Notes: generated from the letters alone by a model not told the origin. 6,624 nucleotides of DNA from an uncultured Porphyromonas sp. (GCF_905372525.1 NZ_CAJPPN010000067.1:1-6624); one strand, 5' to 3'. Positions 1-6,300 are shown, numbered from the stretch's first letter. A program made the numbers and translations.

Positions 1-122
1 GTAGGTGTGGGAGCGGGCTTCGGGGTGGGAGTAGGGATAGGGGTATCCTTGCTCTTGCAGGAGGGCAGCGTGCCTAGGGCAAGTGTCAGCCCTAGTGCGA
101 TCAGAAGTTTGCTAGTAGTCAT
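1..122 (-). CDS. N-terminus of a BspA-like LRR lipoprotein paralogue (partial, runs off window)
   Basis: Only the first 40 codons are present; the gene continues left of the window. The ATG is at 122-120. The peptide begins MTTSKLLIALGLTLALG and reaches a lipobox ending LPSC, so Cys22 is the expected lipidated residue after signal peptidase II cleavage. A spacer of alternating Pro and Thr follows. The signal peptide is nearly the same as that of the next gene upstream (217-1698): SKL, ALGLTLALG and LPSC are shared, as is the Pro-Thr linker. I therefore infer a tandem paralogue, probably carrying LRR_5 repeats further on, although no repeat is visible here. Acidic and lysine residues just after the Cys would suit an outer-membrane surface lipoprotein. 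I see no promoter in the 94-bp gap before it, and a hairpin ends 21 nt before the start codon, so it is probably co-transcribed with its neighbour. Confidence 0.8.
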   Translation of the reverse strand, partial: MTTSKLLIALGLTLALGTLPSCKSKDTPIPTPTPKPAPTP

Positions 123-143
123 GAGGTCTGTTATATAAGCTAT

Positions 144-177
144 GCACTCCCTACCCCACGAGTAGGGCAGGGAGTGC
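144..177 (-). terminator. Intercistronic hairpin after the BspA-like gene
   Basis: A perfect 9-bp stem (144-152 with 169-177) continues inward through 153/168 and three C:G pairs to an 8-nt loop (157-164). The 153/168 position is an A/C mismatch on the plus strand but a G-U pair in minus-strand RNA, so the fold is continuous only in the transcript of the minus-strand genes. It lies 39 nt after the stop of 217-1698 and 21 nt before the ATG of the next gene. No strong T-run follows, so it may be a weak terminator, an RNA-processing or stability hairpin, or a leader element. Confidence 0.55.
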
Positions 178-216
178 TGTTTGATGTCCCGAGGGGGACG
201 CTAGAGTAGGGTGAGA

Positions 217-1698
217 TTAGGGCTTCTTAGCTTCGACGACGAAGATGCCGAGCCACTTCTTACCTAGACCACCATAGTTATCCACGGCAGAGGCAGGGAC
301 GATAACCTTAGGTGCAGGGTTCTTGCTCTTGAGAGCATTGTCGAATAGGTTTGCAACGGATCCTGTGGGAGGTGTTGCTCCGAGCTCAATGGACTCAACC
401 TTATTGTGGAAGTTGAATACATTTTCGCCAAAGCTCGTGACTGCAGGGAGTACGATCTTCTTGAGATCGCCCTGGAACCCAGCTCTGAAGGCATCCGTAG
501 GAGCATTCTTGAGTAGGGGGAAGTTGAACTCCGTGATCTTAGAGGACCTCAGGAAGGCGCCTACCCCGACCTCCTCTAGTAGAGGAGCTTCGAAGGTCGT
601 GAGGGCATCACAACTGAATACTCCCCTCTCCCCGATTTTCTTCAGTTTGGGGAAGGTTGCTTTGCGCAGTTTACCTGTTCCCTGTGTTCCGAATCCCTTC
701 ATAGCAATCTCTTCGACGCCAGGGCCAACGAGCTCTATGACTTGAGTTCCTCTCTCAAAAGCTCCCATACCGATCTTGGTGATGTAGCTGGGGAGGACGA
801 CCTTTTCTTGGCGAGCTACGCTAGCAGGCCACTTCTTGAGGGTGTTGCCCTCGACGACGACCCCGGCTGGGAGTTCGATGGGCTCTTCGCCGTTGATCGT
901 CTTGAAGTGGTGCTTCTTGGCGAAGGCTAGGTAGTCCGCAACCTTTTCGGCAGGGACAACGAGGTTCTTCGTGTCGGGAGTCCCCTCGAAGGTGTCATCA
1001 GCGACTGTGGGGACGGCCTCGCCTAGCTCTACGGTCGAGAGCGCAGAGCAACCCTTGAAGGCCTTAGCTCCGATCTTCGTTACGTGCGTAGCGTGTACCT
1101 CCTTGAGCTGTGTCTGACCAGCGAAGACTTCGTCAGCGATGCTGGTGACGTTCGCTGCGAGAGTGAGCTTACCATCCTCGGGGAGGAGCTCTGCGGGGTA
1201 GACCTTGAGGACACCTGCCTCGATGAGGATCGTGGGGATAGCCTGACCGTTGATGGTCTTGAAGTGGTGCTTGGTGGCGAAGGCTCTGTACTCCTTGGCC
1301 TTTTCGGTGGGGACGACGAGATCCTTCGTGTCGGGAGTCCCTTCGAAGGCATCATCAGCTACCGCAGGGATAGTGGAGCCTAGGGTGAGGGAGGTGAGGG
1401 CGGTACAGCCCTTGAAGGCTGCAGCCTCGACCTTGGTGAGCTTAGGAGCCTCGACCTTCTTTAGGGTCTTGTACCCTTCGAAGACCTTTGCATTGATCGT
1501 GGTGACCTCTGGGAGGCTAACTGTTCCGTCCTTGATTTCCTTCTCGGGGTAGGCCGAGAGGACGCCGTTCTTGATGACGATACCGGACTGAGGCTTTGGT
1601 GTAGGTGTTGGTGTTGGATCCTCGTTGCTACGGCAGGAGGGGAGTGCGCCGAGGGCAAGTGTGAGCCCGAGCGCAAGCACTAGCTTACTGATGTTCAT
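217..1698 (-). CDS. BspA-like leucine-rich-repeat (LRR_5) surface lipoprotein, 493 aa
   Basis: The start is an ATG at 1698-1696 and the stop a TAA. A type II signal peptide ends in ALPSC, with Cys22 as the lipidated residue, and a Pro-Thr linker fills residues 28-36. The rest is BspA/LRR_5 repeat, with recurring patterns such as the I-x-x-x-A-F-x-G-C-x-x-L strand-turn and the closing V-P-x-x-x-x-x-Y motif. There are three modules: residues about 40-154, 157-273 and 279-490. Modules 1 and 2 are close duplicates, sharing GTPDTK at 120 and 239 and HHFKTING at 144 and 263. Module 3 is longer and more diverged and ends in KKWLGIFVVEAKKP. No type IX secretion C-terminal domain is present, so anchoring is by lipid. 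LRR_5 proteins of oral Bacteroidota and spirochaetes bind host matrix proteins or other bacteria; that role here is inference. It sits 70 bp after the plant-type LRR gene on the same strand. Confidence 0.93.
   Translation of the reverse strand: MNISKLVLALGLTLALGALPSCRSNEDPTPTPTPKPQSGIVIKNGVLSAYPEKEIKDGTVSLPEVTTINAKVFEGYKTLKKVEAPKLTKVEAAAFKGCTALTSLTLGSTIPAVADDAFEGTPDTKDLVVPTEKAKEYRAFATKHHFKTINGQAIPTILIEAGVLKVYPAELLPEDGKLTLAANVTSIADEVFAGQTQLKEVHATHVTKIGAKAFKGCSALSTVELGEAVPTVADDTFEGTPDTKNLVVPAEKVADYLAFAKKHHFKTINGEEPIELPAGVVVEGNTLKKWPASVARQEKVVLPSYITKIGMGAFERGTQVIELVGPGVEEIAMKGFGTQGTGKLRKATFPKLKKIGERGVFSCDALTTFEAPLLEEVGVGAFLRSSKITEFNFPLLKNAPTDAFRAGFQGDLKKIVLPAVTSFGENVFNFHNKVESIELGATPPTGSVANLFDNALKSKNPAPKVIVPASAVDNYGGLGKKWLGIFVVEAKKP
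880..1581 (-). repeat. Two tandem copies of a roughly 117-119-codon LRR_5 module
   Basis: Module 1 is encoded at about 1237-1581 and module 2 at about 880-1230. DNA matches are direct and in frame at an offset of 357 bp over the C-terminal halves, for example an exact 18-base block at 967-984 and 1324-1341 and an exact 15-base block at 901-915 and 1258-1272. At the protein level the N-terminal halves are offset by 117 residues and the C-terminal halves by 119, so a two-codon indel separates the copies. Synonymous and conservative changes are scattered, so the duplication is not very recent. Confidence 0.85.
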
Positions 1699-1721
1699 AA
1701 TTAAGATTGAAAAATCGAATT

Positions 1722-1758
1722 ACTACGTCACCTACCCCACGTGGGCAGGTGACGTAGT
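1722..1758 (-). terminator. Long intercistronic hairpin, rho-independent terminator-like
   Basis: A perfect 12-bp stem (1722-1733 with 1747-1758), one G-U pair in minus-strand RNA (1734/1746) and three further C:G pairs close a 5-nt loop (1738-1742), giving 16 paired positions. In the direction of transcription it begins 10 nt after the stop of 1769-3139. About ten bases after the stem comes a run of five T, typical of an intrinsic terminator. The next ATG is only 23 nt further on, which leaves no room for a conventional promoter, so partial read-through into 217-1698 is likely. Confidence 0.65.
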
Positions 1759-1768
1759 GAAGGGAGAG

Positions 1769-3139
1769 TTACTTGGCAATAGAGCCATTGGGGAGGTTAG
1801 CAAAGCCCTCGCCACGCTGTGGTAGGAGGTGCTTGAGCGTCTTGGGGTACTGGAGGTACTCCTGGGGGACGCTACCCGAGAGGCGGTTGCCCGAGACTGC
1901 GAAGATTGCGTAGCCGTACTCGGGCAGGCCGTGGATGTGTGCGTACTGCTTGTCGTTGGGGAGGTACTGCTTGATACGTGCAGGCAGGTGACCCGTCAGG
2001 TCGTTGTCTCGTAGGTCGATCCAGAAGAGGTTGGGCTGCTGTGCGCCAGCGAGGTCTGCAGGGATACGACCGATGAGCTTGTTGCCATTGAGGTAGAGCT
2101 GGTAGAGACCATTCAGGGCAGTGAGTGCCTCGGGGATATTCCCGGAGAACTGGTTGTGCTCGAGGTTGAGGAGCTGTAGCCCCTTGAGCTGGCCGAGGCT
2201 TGCAGGGATGGTCCCCGAGAGCTGGTTGTAGCTGACGAGGAGCTCCCGCAGGCTAGAGAGCTGACCGAGCTCGCTGGGGAGCTCTCCACGTAGAGCGTTG
2301 CGCCCGAGGGAGAGGTAGGTGAGCTCCTTGAGCTGACCGAGCGAGGCAGGGATAGCACCCTCGAAGTGGCACTGATAGGCTGCGAAGTAGTGGAGGGAGG
2401 AGAGCTGACCGAGCTCGCTGGGGAGCTCGCCCGTGAAGCCCTGACCCGAGAGGTCGATATAGCGAGCCTCACGCAGGTTCCCGATCTCCTTGGGGAGCTT
2501 ACCCGAGAGGGTCTTGAGGTTGGGGCGGTGCTCCTTGGCGGTCTTCATATCGCCATCCCACCAGCGGGTTTGGTCGTAGATGCTGACGCGGAGGTCTAGG
2601 GTATCCAGCTTCGTGAGACGTCCGATCCCAGCGGAGAGCTCACCTGTCAGGCCCGTGAAGTCGAGGCGCAGGCTACGTAGCTGCTCCAGCTGGAAGAGCT
2701 CCTCGGGGATCTGACCCGTGAGTCCGTCGTTGTACTGTAGCTGTAGTACCCTCAGAGCTGCGAGCTGTCCGAGGGCTGCAGGGAGCTGTCCACGGAGCTT
2801 ATTGGCACCGAGGCGAAGGGCTGTGACACGGGGCTGACCACCCACCTGACGTACCTCGACGCCCTTCCACGTGGAGAGGGGGGCTTCGGAGATCCAGTTG
2901 TTGGAGTAAGTCCAGTCGTCACCGTGCGTAGCCTGGTAGAGGGCGACGAGGGCAAGGCTGTCCGTGCTCAGCGATCCGGGGAGGTTGATGAGGTCTTGTT
3001 CGTCGGCTCCTCGGACGCTGGTAGAGCCAGTAGATGTAGCTGTCTGGTTGGTCGAGGGCTCACTAGCCTCCTTGCTACAGCTTTGGATGATACCGCCCAG
3101 CAGGATAAGTGCGCAGGCGGATAGAAGTGTTTTCTTCAT
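1769..3139 (-). CDS. Plant-type leucine-rich-repeat lipoprotein, 456 aa
   Basis: The ATG is at 3139-3137 and the stop is TAA. Residues 1-21 form a type II signal peptide (MKKTLLSACALILLGG, lipobox IQSC, lipidated Cys21), followed by a Ser/Thr-rich linker to about residue 55. Residues 59-100 resemble the cap seen before plant-like LRRs, with LVALYQATHGDDW, a conserved NW, and PLSTWKGVEV. About twelve 24-residue LRRs follow at residues 104-430, of the form L-x-x-L-x-L-x-x-N-x-L-x-G-x-I/L-P-x-x-L-G-x-L. Repeat 4 is interrupted by an insert at about 185-208 containing a WWDGD motif. Repeats at 237-271 and 285-319 form a duplicated two-repeat unit. The protein is probably anchored at the outer membrane and exposed at the surface, where the curved repeat surface would bind a partner; the ligand is unknown. 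A -7-like promoter element lies about 71 bp upstream. Despite the shared LRR label, it is a different repeat class from its BspA-like neighbour. Confidence 0.93.
   Translation of the reverse strand: MKKTLLSACALILLGGIIQSCSKEASEPSTNQTATSTGSTSVRGADEQDLINLPGSLSTDSLALVALYQATHGDDWTYSNNWISEAPLSTWKGVEVRQVGGQPRVTALRLGANKLRGQLPAALGQLAALRVLQLQYNDGLTGQIPEELFQLEQLRSLRLDFTGLTGELSAGIGRLTKLDTLDLRVSIYDQTRWWDGDMKTAKEHRPNLKTLSGKLPKEIGNLREARYIDLSGQGFTGELPSELGQLSSLHYFAAYQCHFEGAIPASLGQLKELTYLSLGRNALRGELPSELGQLSSLRELLVSYNQLSGTIPASLGQLKGLQLLNLEHNQFSGNIPEALTALNGLYQLYLNGNKLIGRIPADLAGAQQPNLFWIDLRDNDLTGHLPARIKQYLPNDKQYAHIHGLPEYGYAIFAVSGNRLSGSVPQEYLQYPKTLKHLLPQRGEGFANLPNGSIAK
2256..2428 (-). repeat. Exact 29-bp direct repeat 144 bp apart inside the plant-type LRR gene
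   Basis: The same 29 bases occur at 2256-2284 and 2400-2428. The offset of 144 bp is 48 codons, exactly two LRR units. They encode the shared ELPSELGQLSSL segment, and the following IPASLGQLK segment is also repeated in both copies. This points to duplication of a two-repeat block, or gene conversion, within the array. Confidence 0.9.
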
Positions 3140-3209
3140 TGCTCGAAGATTCTCTTTTATATAATGATTATAGCGGATTCAAAGAGTGTCATCGCTACGA
3201 ACTAGCCTA

Positions 3210-3217
3210 CAAAGGTA
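3210..3217 (-). promoter_or_regulatory. Candidate -7 promoter element for the LRR lipoprotein gene 1769-3139
   Basis: The minus strand reads TACCTTTG, a full match to the Bacteroidota primary-sigma -7 consensus TAnnTTTG. Transcription would begin near 3203, giving a 5' leader of about 65 nt. No clear -33 TTTG lies 17-23 bp upstream. It is the only match to this consensus that I found in the intergenic region. Confidence 0.45.
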
Positions 3218-3410
3218 CAACAACTTCCGCTGATATGTAGCACACGAGTTTGTACACATCCCGACGGATACGGGGCGATGTGCCTATCATAGGCTACCCC
3301 GAGGGGTGCAGGCTGTGTGAACCCCCTTCGCGAGGTGTCCTACTATAGCTAACGTACCGAGAGGGGAAAAAGGTACTTACCGAGAGTGTCTCTGCGCCCT
3401 AGGAGCGAAC

Positions 3411-3441
3411 GCCCTCGCCCCCCAGTGTAGGGGACGAGGGC
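3411..3441 (-). terminator. Hairpin after the exported-protein gene, terminator-like
   Basis: A 7-bp stem (3411-3417 with 3435-3441) is followed by a position that is a U-G pair in minus-strand RNA (3418/3434) and four C:G pairs closing a 7-nt loop. The design matches the hairpins at 144-177 and 1722-1758. It lies 76 nt after the stop of 3518-4339, and no T-run follows. It would separate the regulator operon from the LRR cluster. Confidence 0.5.
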
Positions 3442-3517
3442 ATTCATTGTGGGAGTGTAGATGGGATCTCGGTATGCTTGTCCTAGCTCCCCCTTTGACT
3501 TGTCGAGAGACTTCCTG

Positions 3518-4339
3518 CTAGGGTGTTTGCTTAGCCTTAGCGCTTTGGGCTGCTTTCTGTAGTTCGGCTTCCTCTTTGAGACGCCGTTTGACTCTGTCTG
3601 GGTATATGTCCTTGCGGATAAAGCCATACTTGAGGAGTCGTTGAAAGGCTTTCCGATCCTCCTGTAGCTGCTCGAGTGTCGCATCGTTTGGGAGACGTTG
3701 ACCGCTCCATGGGTTCACTGGGGGGTAACGAGCGCCCCCCAAGTAGCAATCATAGCTTACCATATACTCTGGATAGCCGAAATTATTATCAAAAAACACC
3801 CCGAGTACTCTATAGATCAGCATGCGTCCCTGATGGTCACGTGTGACGATACGGATTCGTCGCTGATCCTCCTTGCTGATCGGGCGATATACATGCCTTA
3901 GGAGGGTATCGGTGAAGGCCTTCATGGGATGGAAGACGAGCCCTGAGTCGGTCGGCAGCTCTGCCACGCTATCTACGTAGAAGGAGAGCATACACTCATT
4001 CCTATTGAAGCCGTAGCGGAAGGCCGGTAGCCGGAGCGAGTCCTGCACCCCACGCCAAGCGGGGGCGATAGAGAGCCAACCCTCGTTGATGGGGAACTTC
4101 CTTCTTCTTGCTCCGGCAGGTAAGTTCTCGTTTTCCTTTCGCCAAACGTCGAGCTTAGGGCCGAAGTCTCGGTGTCGTAGCATCCTCTTGGACTTACGGA
4201 GGTCAAAGAGGAGGTAGATGAGTTCGTCCTTGCCTTCGGCTCTTGAGGTCAAGGTCAGCTCTGGGAGCATGAGCGCCGTGAGTACGACCCCAAGGATTGC
4301 TCTGAGGGCACAGCGGCGTAGATGATAGTTAGTCTTCAT
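3518..4339 (-). CDS. Exported protein of unknown function, 273 aa
   Basis: I do not recognise the family. I chose the ATG at 4339-4337 because it begins a good signal peptide; a longer frame opens upstream with GTG but lies inside the preceding gene and adds a non-secretory stretch. Residues 1-34 form a type I signal peptide: MKTNYHLRR, a hydrophobic core at about 11-30, and probable cleavage after SRA at 34. The mature part has two cysteines, 116 and 198, which could form a disulfide. It has many aromatics around 105-125 and 180-200, and a charged C-terminus (about 249-273) rich in Lys, Ala and Gln that may be helical. There is no lipobox, further membrane segment or known catalytic motif. 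The start overlaps the stop of the upstream regulator by 11 bp, which implies a shared mRNA and translational coupling. It is probably periplasmic; the role is unknown. Confidence 0.85.
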   Translation of the reverse strand: MKTNYHLRRCALRAILGVVLTALMLPELTLTSRAEGKDELIYLLFDLRKSKRMLRHRDFGPKLDVWRKENENLPAGARRRKFPINEGWLSIAPAWRGVQDSLRLPAFRYGFNRNECMLSFYVDSVAELPTDSGLVFHPMKAFTDTLLRHVYRPISKEDQRRIRIVTRDHQGRMLIYRVLGVFFDNNFGYPEYMVSYDCYLGGARYPPVNPWSGQRLPNDATLEQLQEDRKAFQRLLKYGFIRKDIYPDRVKRRLKEEAELQKAAQSAKAKQTP

Positions 4340-6152
4340 GTGGCTTAGTTCGATACTTTTGGTTGGGGTGGCTCTCTGACGGGTATTGTCTGTCGAGATG
4401 GGGGTAGAGTTTGGGGAGTATATGATTGCGTAGGTAGGAGGTGGTTTTACCCGTATAGCTAGCGATCTCCTGCGCACTCCTCCAGTTGTCGGTACAGTAC
4501 TCCATAATTATACTTCTCAAGACCTCAAATGGTATCCGGGTACGAGGCCTATCAACATTAGCCTCTGGGCTATCAACATTAGCCTCTGGGCTATCAACAT
4601 TAGCCTCTGGGCTGTCAACATTAGCCTCTGGAGTGTCTACATTAGCCTCTAGACGGTAGGTAGTCCCTCGTCCATGTCCCTGTGATGAGAGGAGTCCCTC
4701 CTGTACTAGGTGCTGCAGGAGGAGTGTTACGTCTGCACGGTGTATCGAGAGGGAGGATCTGATACGGTCATGGTTTGTAACACCTTCTGTATAGGTGATG
4801 TATAGTACGTTGCGTTCATCCGGTGAGAGCCTATGCCAAGTGTCTTCTCCTAATAGTTGCTCTAGGGCTTGCTCTACTTTGGGGTCTAGTAGCGAGTCAA
4901 GAGGCATATATAGCTCCACGACGCTGGGGTTATCTTTCTCTTGTGGGTTAGGGCGTTGCCGCCCAATGCTTTCCCACCCTTTGAAGATTTTATCTGTCCC
5001 ACTACCTGCACGTTCTGCCGCTCCGATCATCATGAACATTTTTTGTAGGCTAGGATTTCGGCAGACGCTCTGCCCTCCTTTTATGTATTGGCTTCGAGAG
5101 ATCAGCATGGTCCCAGGGTTAGAGAAGAGGATACGGCTTGGAGAGCGGAGTACCTTGAGGGGAGATGCTTCCCGATAGTCTGCGTGTACACAGCAGTTTA
5201 CGAAGGCTTCTCGGAGTGCCTCATGAGCCGGGGTATTCTCCCGTCGCTGATTACCATCAAGAATAAATGGAGTCGGTAGGGACTCCTGAAGCTTGGGGAG
5301 GACACGCCTATAGAATTGGAAAAGGTTTGAAGGCCAGCTCCCATCCGAATAAATACGGTCAATCCACCTTAGCTCATTGTCTTGCCCTATCTGCTCCTGG
5401 TAGTCGAGGAAAAAGTGAGGAGCACAGTCTGGATCCGTGATGGACTCCGGTTTGCCAAACATCAGTAAGCCTGCTAGGGTGAAGCCTTTCTCCCCGGTCT
5501 CCCTATCTGAGCGATAGCCTCCCAGCATTTCCATAAGTCCTTGGTCATCCTTTGTGATCCACGGGTGGGAGGGTTTTGTTTGGGCAAAGAGTAGGCGGTA
5601 CTGTTTTACCGATGAGAGGTCTATGTCGTCCCAAGTAAAGTTTCGGAGTATTCGGCTATCGGCAGGGTGAGCTAAGGCAGAGTCTGCATACATCCTCCGC
5701 ACTTCGGTGGAGGTGCAGCGGAAGTCTCCCTCGCTCCTTCGTTGGAAAGTCCCGCTGTCCGCTTGTGTCCCTACATATATGGGACGTAGCTCCTTAGAAG
5801 CCTGCGGCACCTGGATGAGTAGTAGATAGCTACCGTCTACTTCCTCGATGATCACATGTTCCTCCGACAGAATACAAGTGTTCACCTTCTGCTTATTTCT
5901 TATCTCTCGCCAGAGGGTGTGTTTGAGTTTTTCTGCATCTTCTCGGGATAGCCCTGCTAGAGCGTATCTCCCATCCTTCAGCTCCTCTACACCGAGCACG
6001 ATGAGCCCACCATGGGTGTTGGCGAAGGCTGAGTATGTCTCCCAGATACTATTAGGTAGACCTCCTCTGGCTCGTTTGAATTCTAGGTCTTCGGACTCGT
6101 GACGGTCTAATAGCCTTTCGATGGAAGTGGTCGTCTCCTGCTCTCTGCTCAT
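4329..6152 (-). CDS. AlbA_2/Schlafen-type ATP-binding transcriptional regulator (COG2865-like), 607 aa
   Basis: I chose the ATG at 6152-6150. The frame is open to a TTG at 6212, but the candidate -7 element at 6201-6208 would put the transcript start downstream of that TTG. From the ATG, residues about 18-150 form the AlbA_2 (AAA_4, Schlafen-like) nucleic-acid-binding domain, with EDLEFKRARGG and the AFANTHGGLIVLGVEE core. Residues about 305-395 form a GHKL-type ATPase module (HATPase_c_4): the N-box-like REAFVNCCVHADYRE, the SNPG turn at 344-347 and the AAERAGSGTDKIF glycine segment. Residues about 443-500 look like a winged helix. Residues 502-536 are five EANVD(T/S/R)P repeats. Residues 540-605 form a second helix-turn-helix-like segment (AQEIASYTGKTTSYL). 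Homologues are often labelled putative transcriptional regulators or, misleadingly, RecG-like. It probably binds DNA in an ATP-dependent way; its target is unknown. It overlaps the downstream exported-protein gene. Confidence 0.92.
   Translation of the reverse strand: MSREQETTTSIERLLDRHESEDLEFKRARGGLPNSIWETYSAFANTHGGLIVLGVEELKDGRYALAGLSREDAEKLKHTLWREIRNKQKVNTCILSEEHVIIEEVDGSYLLLIQVPQASKELRPIYVGTQADSGTFQRRSEGDFRCTSTEVRRMYADSALAHPADSRILRNFTWDDIDLSSVKQYRLLFAQTKPSHPWITKDDQGLMEMLGGYRSDRETGEKGFTLAGLLMFGKPESITDPDCAPHFFLDYQEQIGQDNELRWIDRIYSDGSWPSNLFQFYRRVLPKLQESLPTPFILDGNQRRENTPAHEALREAFVNCCVHADYREASPLKVLRSPSRILFSNPGTMLISRSQYIKGGQSVCRNPSLQKMFMMIGAAERAGSGTDKIFKGWESIGRQRPNPQEKDNPSVVELYMPLDSLLDPKVEQALEQLLGEDTWHRLSPDERNVLYITYTEGVTNHDRIRSSLSIHRADVTLLLQHLVQEGLLSSQGHGRGTTYRLEANVDTPEANVDSPEANVDSPEANVDSPEANVDRPRTRIPFEVLRSIIMEYCTDNWRSAQEIASYTGKTTSYLRNHILPKLYPHLDRQYPSESHPNQKYRTKPHED
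4549..4653 (-). repeat. Five tandem 21-bp repeats encoding EANVDSP in the AlbA/ATPase gene
   Basis: Units run 4549-4569, 4570-4590, 4591-4611, 4612-4632 and 4633-4653. The first three are identical, the fourth differs at two bases and the fifth at several. The unit length is seven codons, so changes in copy number keep the frame and only lengthen or shorten a charged linker between the winged-helix and C-terminal segments. The more uniform units lie towards the C-terminal end of the protein, suggesting recent expansion there. Confidence 0.95.
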
Positions 6153-6200
6153 TGTGACGCTGTTTAGTGACTGGATATTGTGAGGGCTAATCCCCAGCGT

Positions 6201-6208
6201 CAAAGATA
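6201..6208 (-). promoter_or_regulatory. Candidate -7 promoter element for the AlbA/ATPase regulator operon
   Basis: The minus strand reads TATCTTTG, a full match to the Bacteroidota consensus TAnnTTTG. Transcription would begin near 6194, leaving a leader of about 41 nt to the ATG at 6152. I see no matching -33 TTTG at the usual distance. The G-quadruplex tract and palindromic array would lie just upstream of this promoter, where regulators often bind. Confidence 0.45.
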
Positions 6209-6261
6209 GCAACTATTCCGGTCCGTTCTCTATCTGTGGGGCATCTAGCGATGTGGGGACT

Positions 6262-6300
6262 CCCCCGCCCTCCACCCGCTCCCTTCCCCTCCCTCGTCCC
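6262..6300 (-). promoter_or_regulatory. Predicted G-quadruplex-forming tract upstream of the regulator
   Basis: Seven runs of three to five C on the plus strand (6262-6266, 6268-6270, 6275-6277, 6281-6283, 6286-6289, 6291-6293, 6298-6300) are G-runs on the minus strand. The loops between them are 1, 4, 3, 2, 1 and 4 nt, so the tract satisfies the usual four-run rule several times over. It lies about 55 bp upstream of the candidate -7 element. Confidence 0.6.

Larger units (their letters stand above)
3140..3517. other. 378-bp intergenic region between the regulator operon and the LRR lipoprotein cluster
   Basis: No credible gene is present; the open frames here have no conserved features or overlap a real gene out of frame. 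The region contains a -7-like promoter element for the LRR cluster (3210-3217) and a hairpin after the 3518-4339 gene (3411-3441). Two tiny palindromes also occur, one of five base pairs around 3282-3294 and one at 3296-3307, but neither is strong. I see no tRNA, riboswitch or insertion sequence. Confidence 0.6.

Noticed and set aside
323..745. 140-codon plus-strand open frame inside the BspA-like gene
   Set aside because: It is antisense to a clear lipoprotein gene, has no recognisable domain, and its composition is that expected from the reverse strand of the repeats.
2113..2472. 119-codon minus-strand frame rich in Ser, Arg and Thr within the plant-type LRR gene
   Set aside because: It is an out-of-frame reading of the LRR repeats; the low-complexity translation simply mirrors the repeated DNA.
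3354..3376. Inverted GTACC/GGTAC pair in the intergenic region
   Set aside because: The stem is only 5 bp with a 13-nt loop and is not expected to be significant.
4340..4477. N-terminal extension of the exported protein to a GTG at 4477
   Set aside because: It would lie wholly within the end of the regulator gene, uses a rarer start and would place a non-secretory stretch before a clear signal peptide that begins at the ATG at 4339.
4549..4653. The direct repeats read as a CRISPR array
   Set aside because: The units are contiguous 21-mers with no spacers and lie in frame inside a coding region.
5184..5191. GTGTACAC-like site inside the regulator gene as a further operator
   Set aside because: It is a single copy that encodes conserved residues of the ATPase motif (VNCCVHADY), so coding constraint explains it.
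6153..6212. Longer start of the regulator at a TTG at 6212
   Set aside because: The ATG at 6152 is a stronger start, directly precedes the conserved domain, and the candidate promoter at 6201-6208 would begin the transcript after the TTG.
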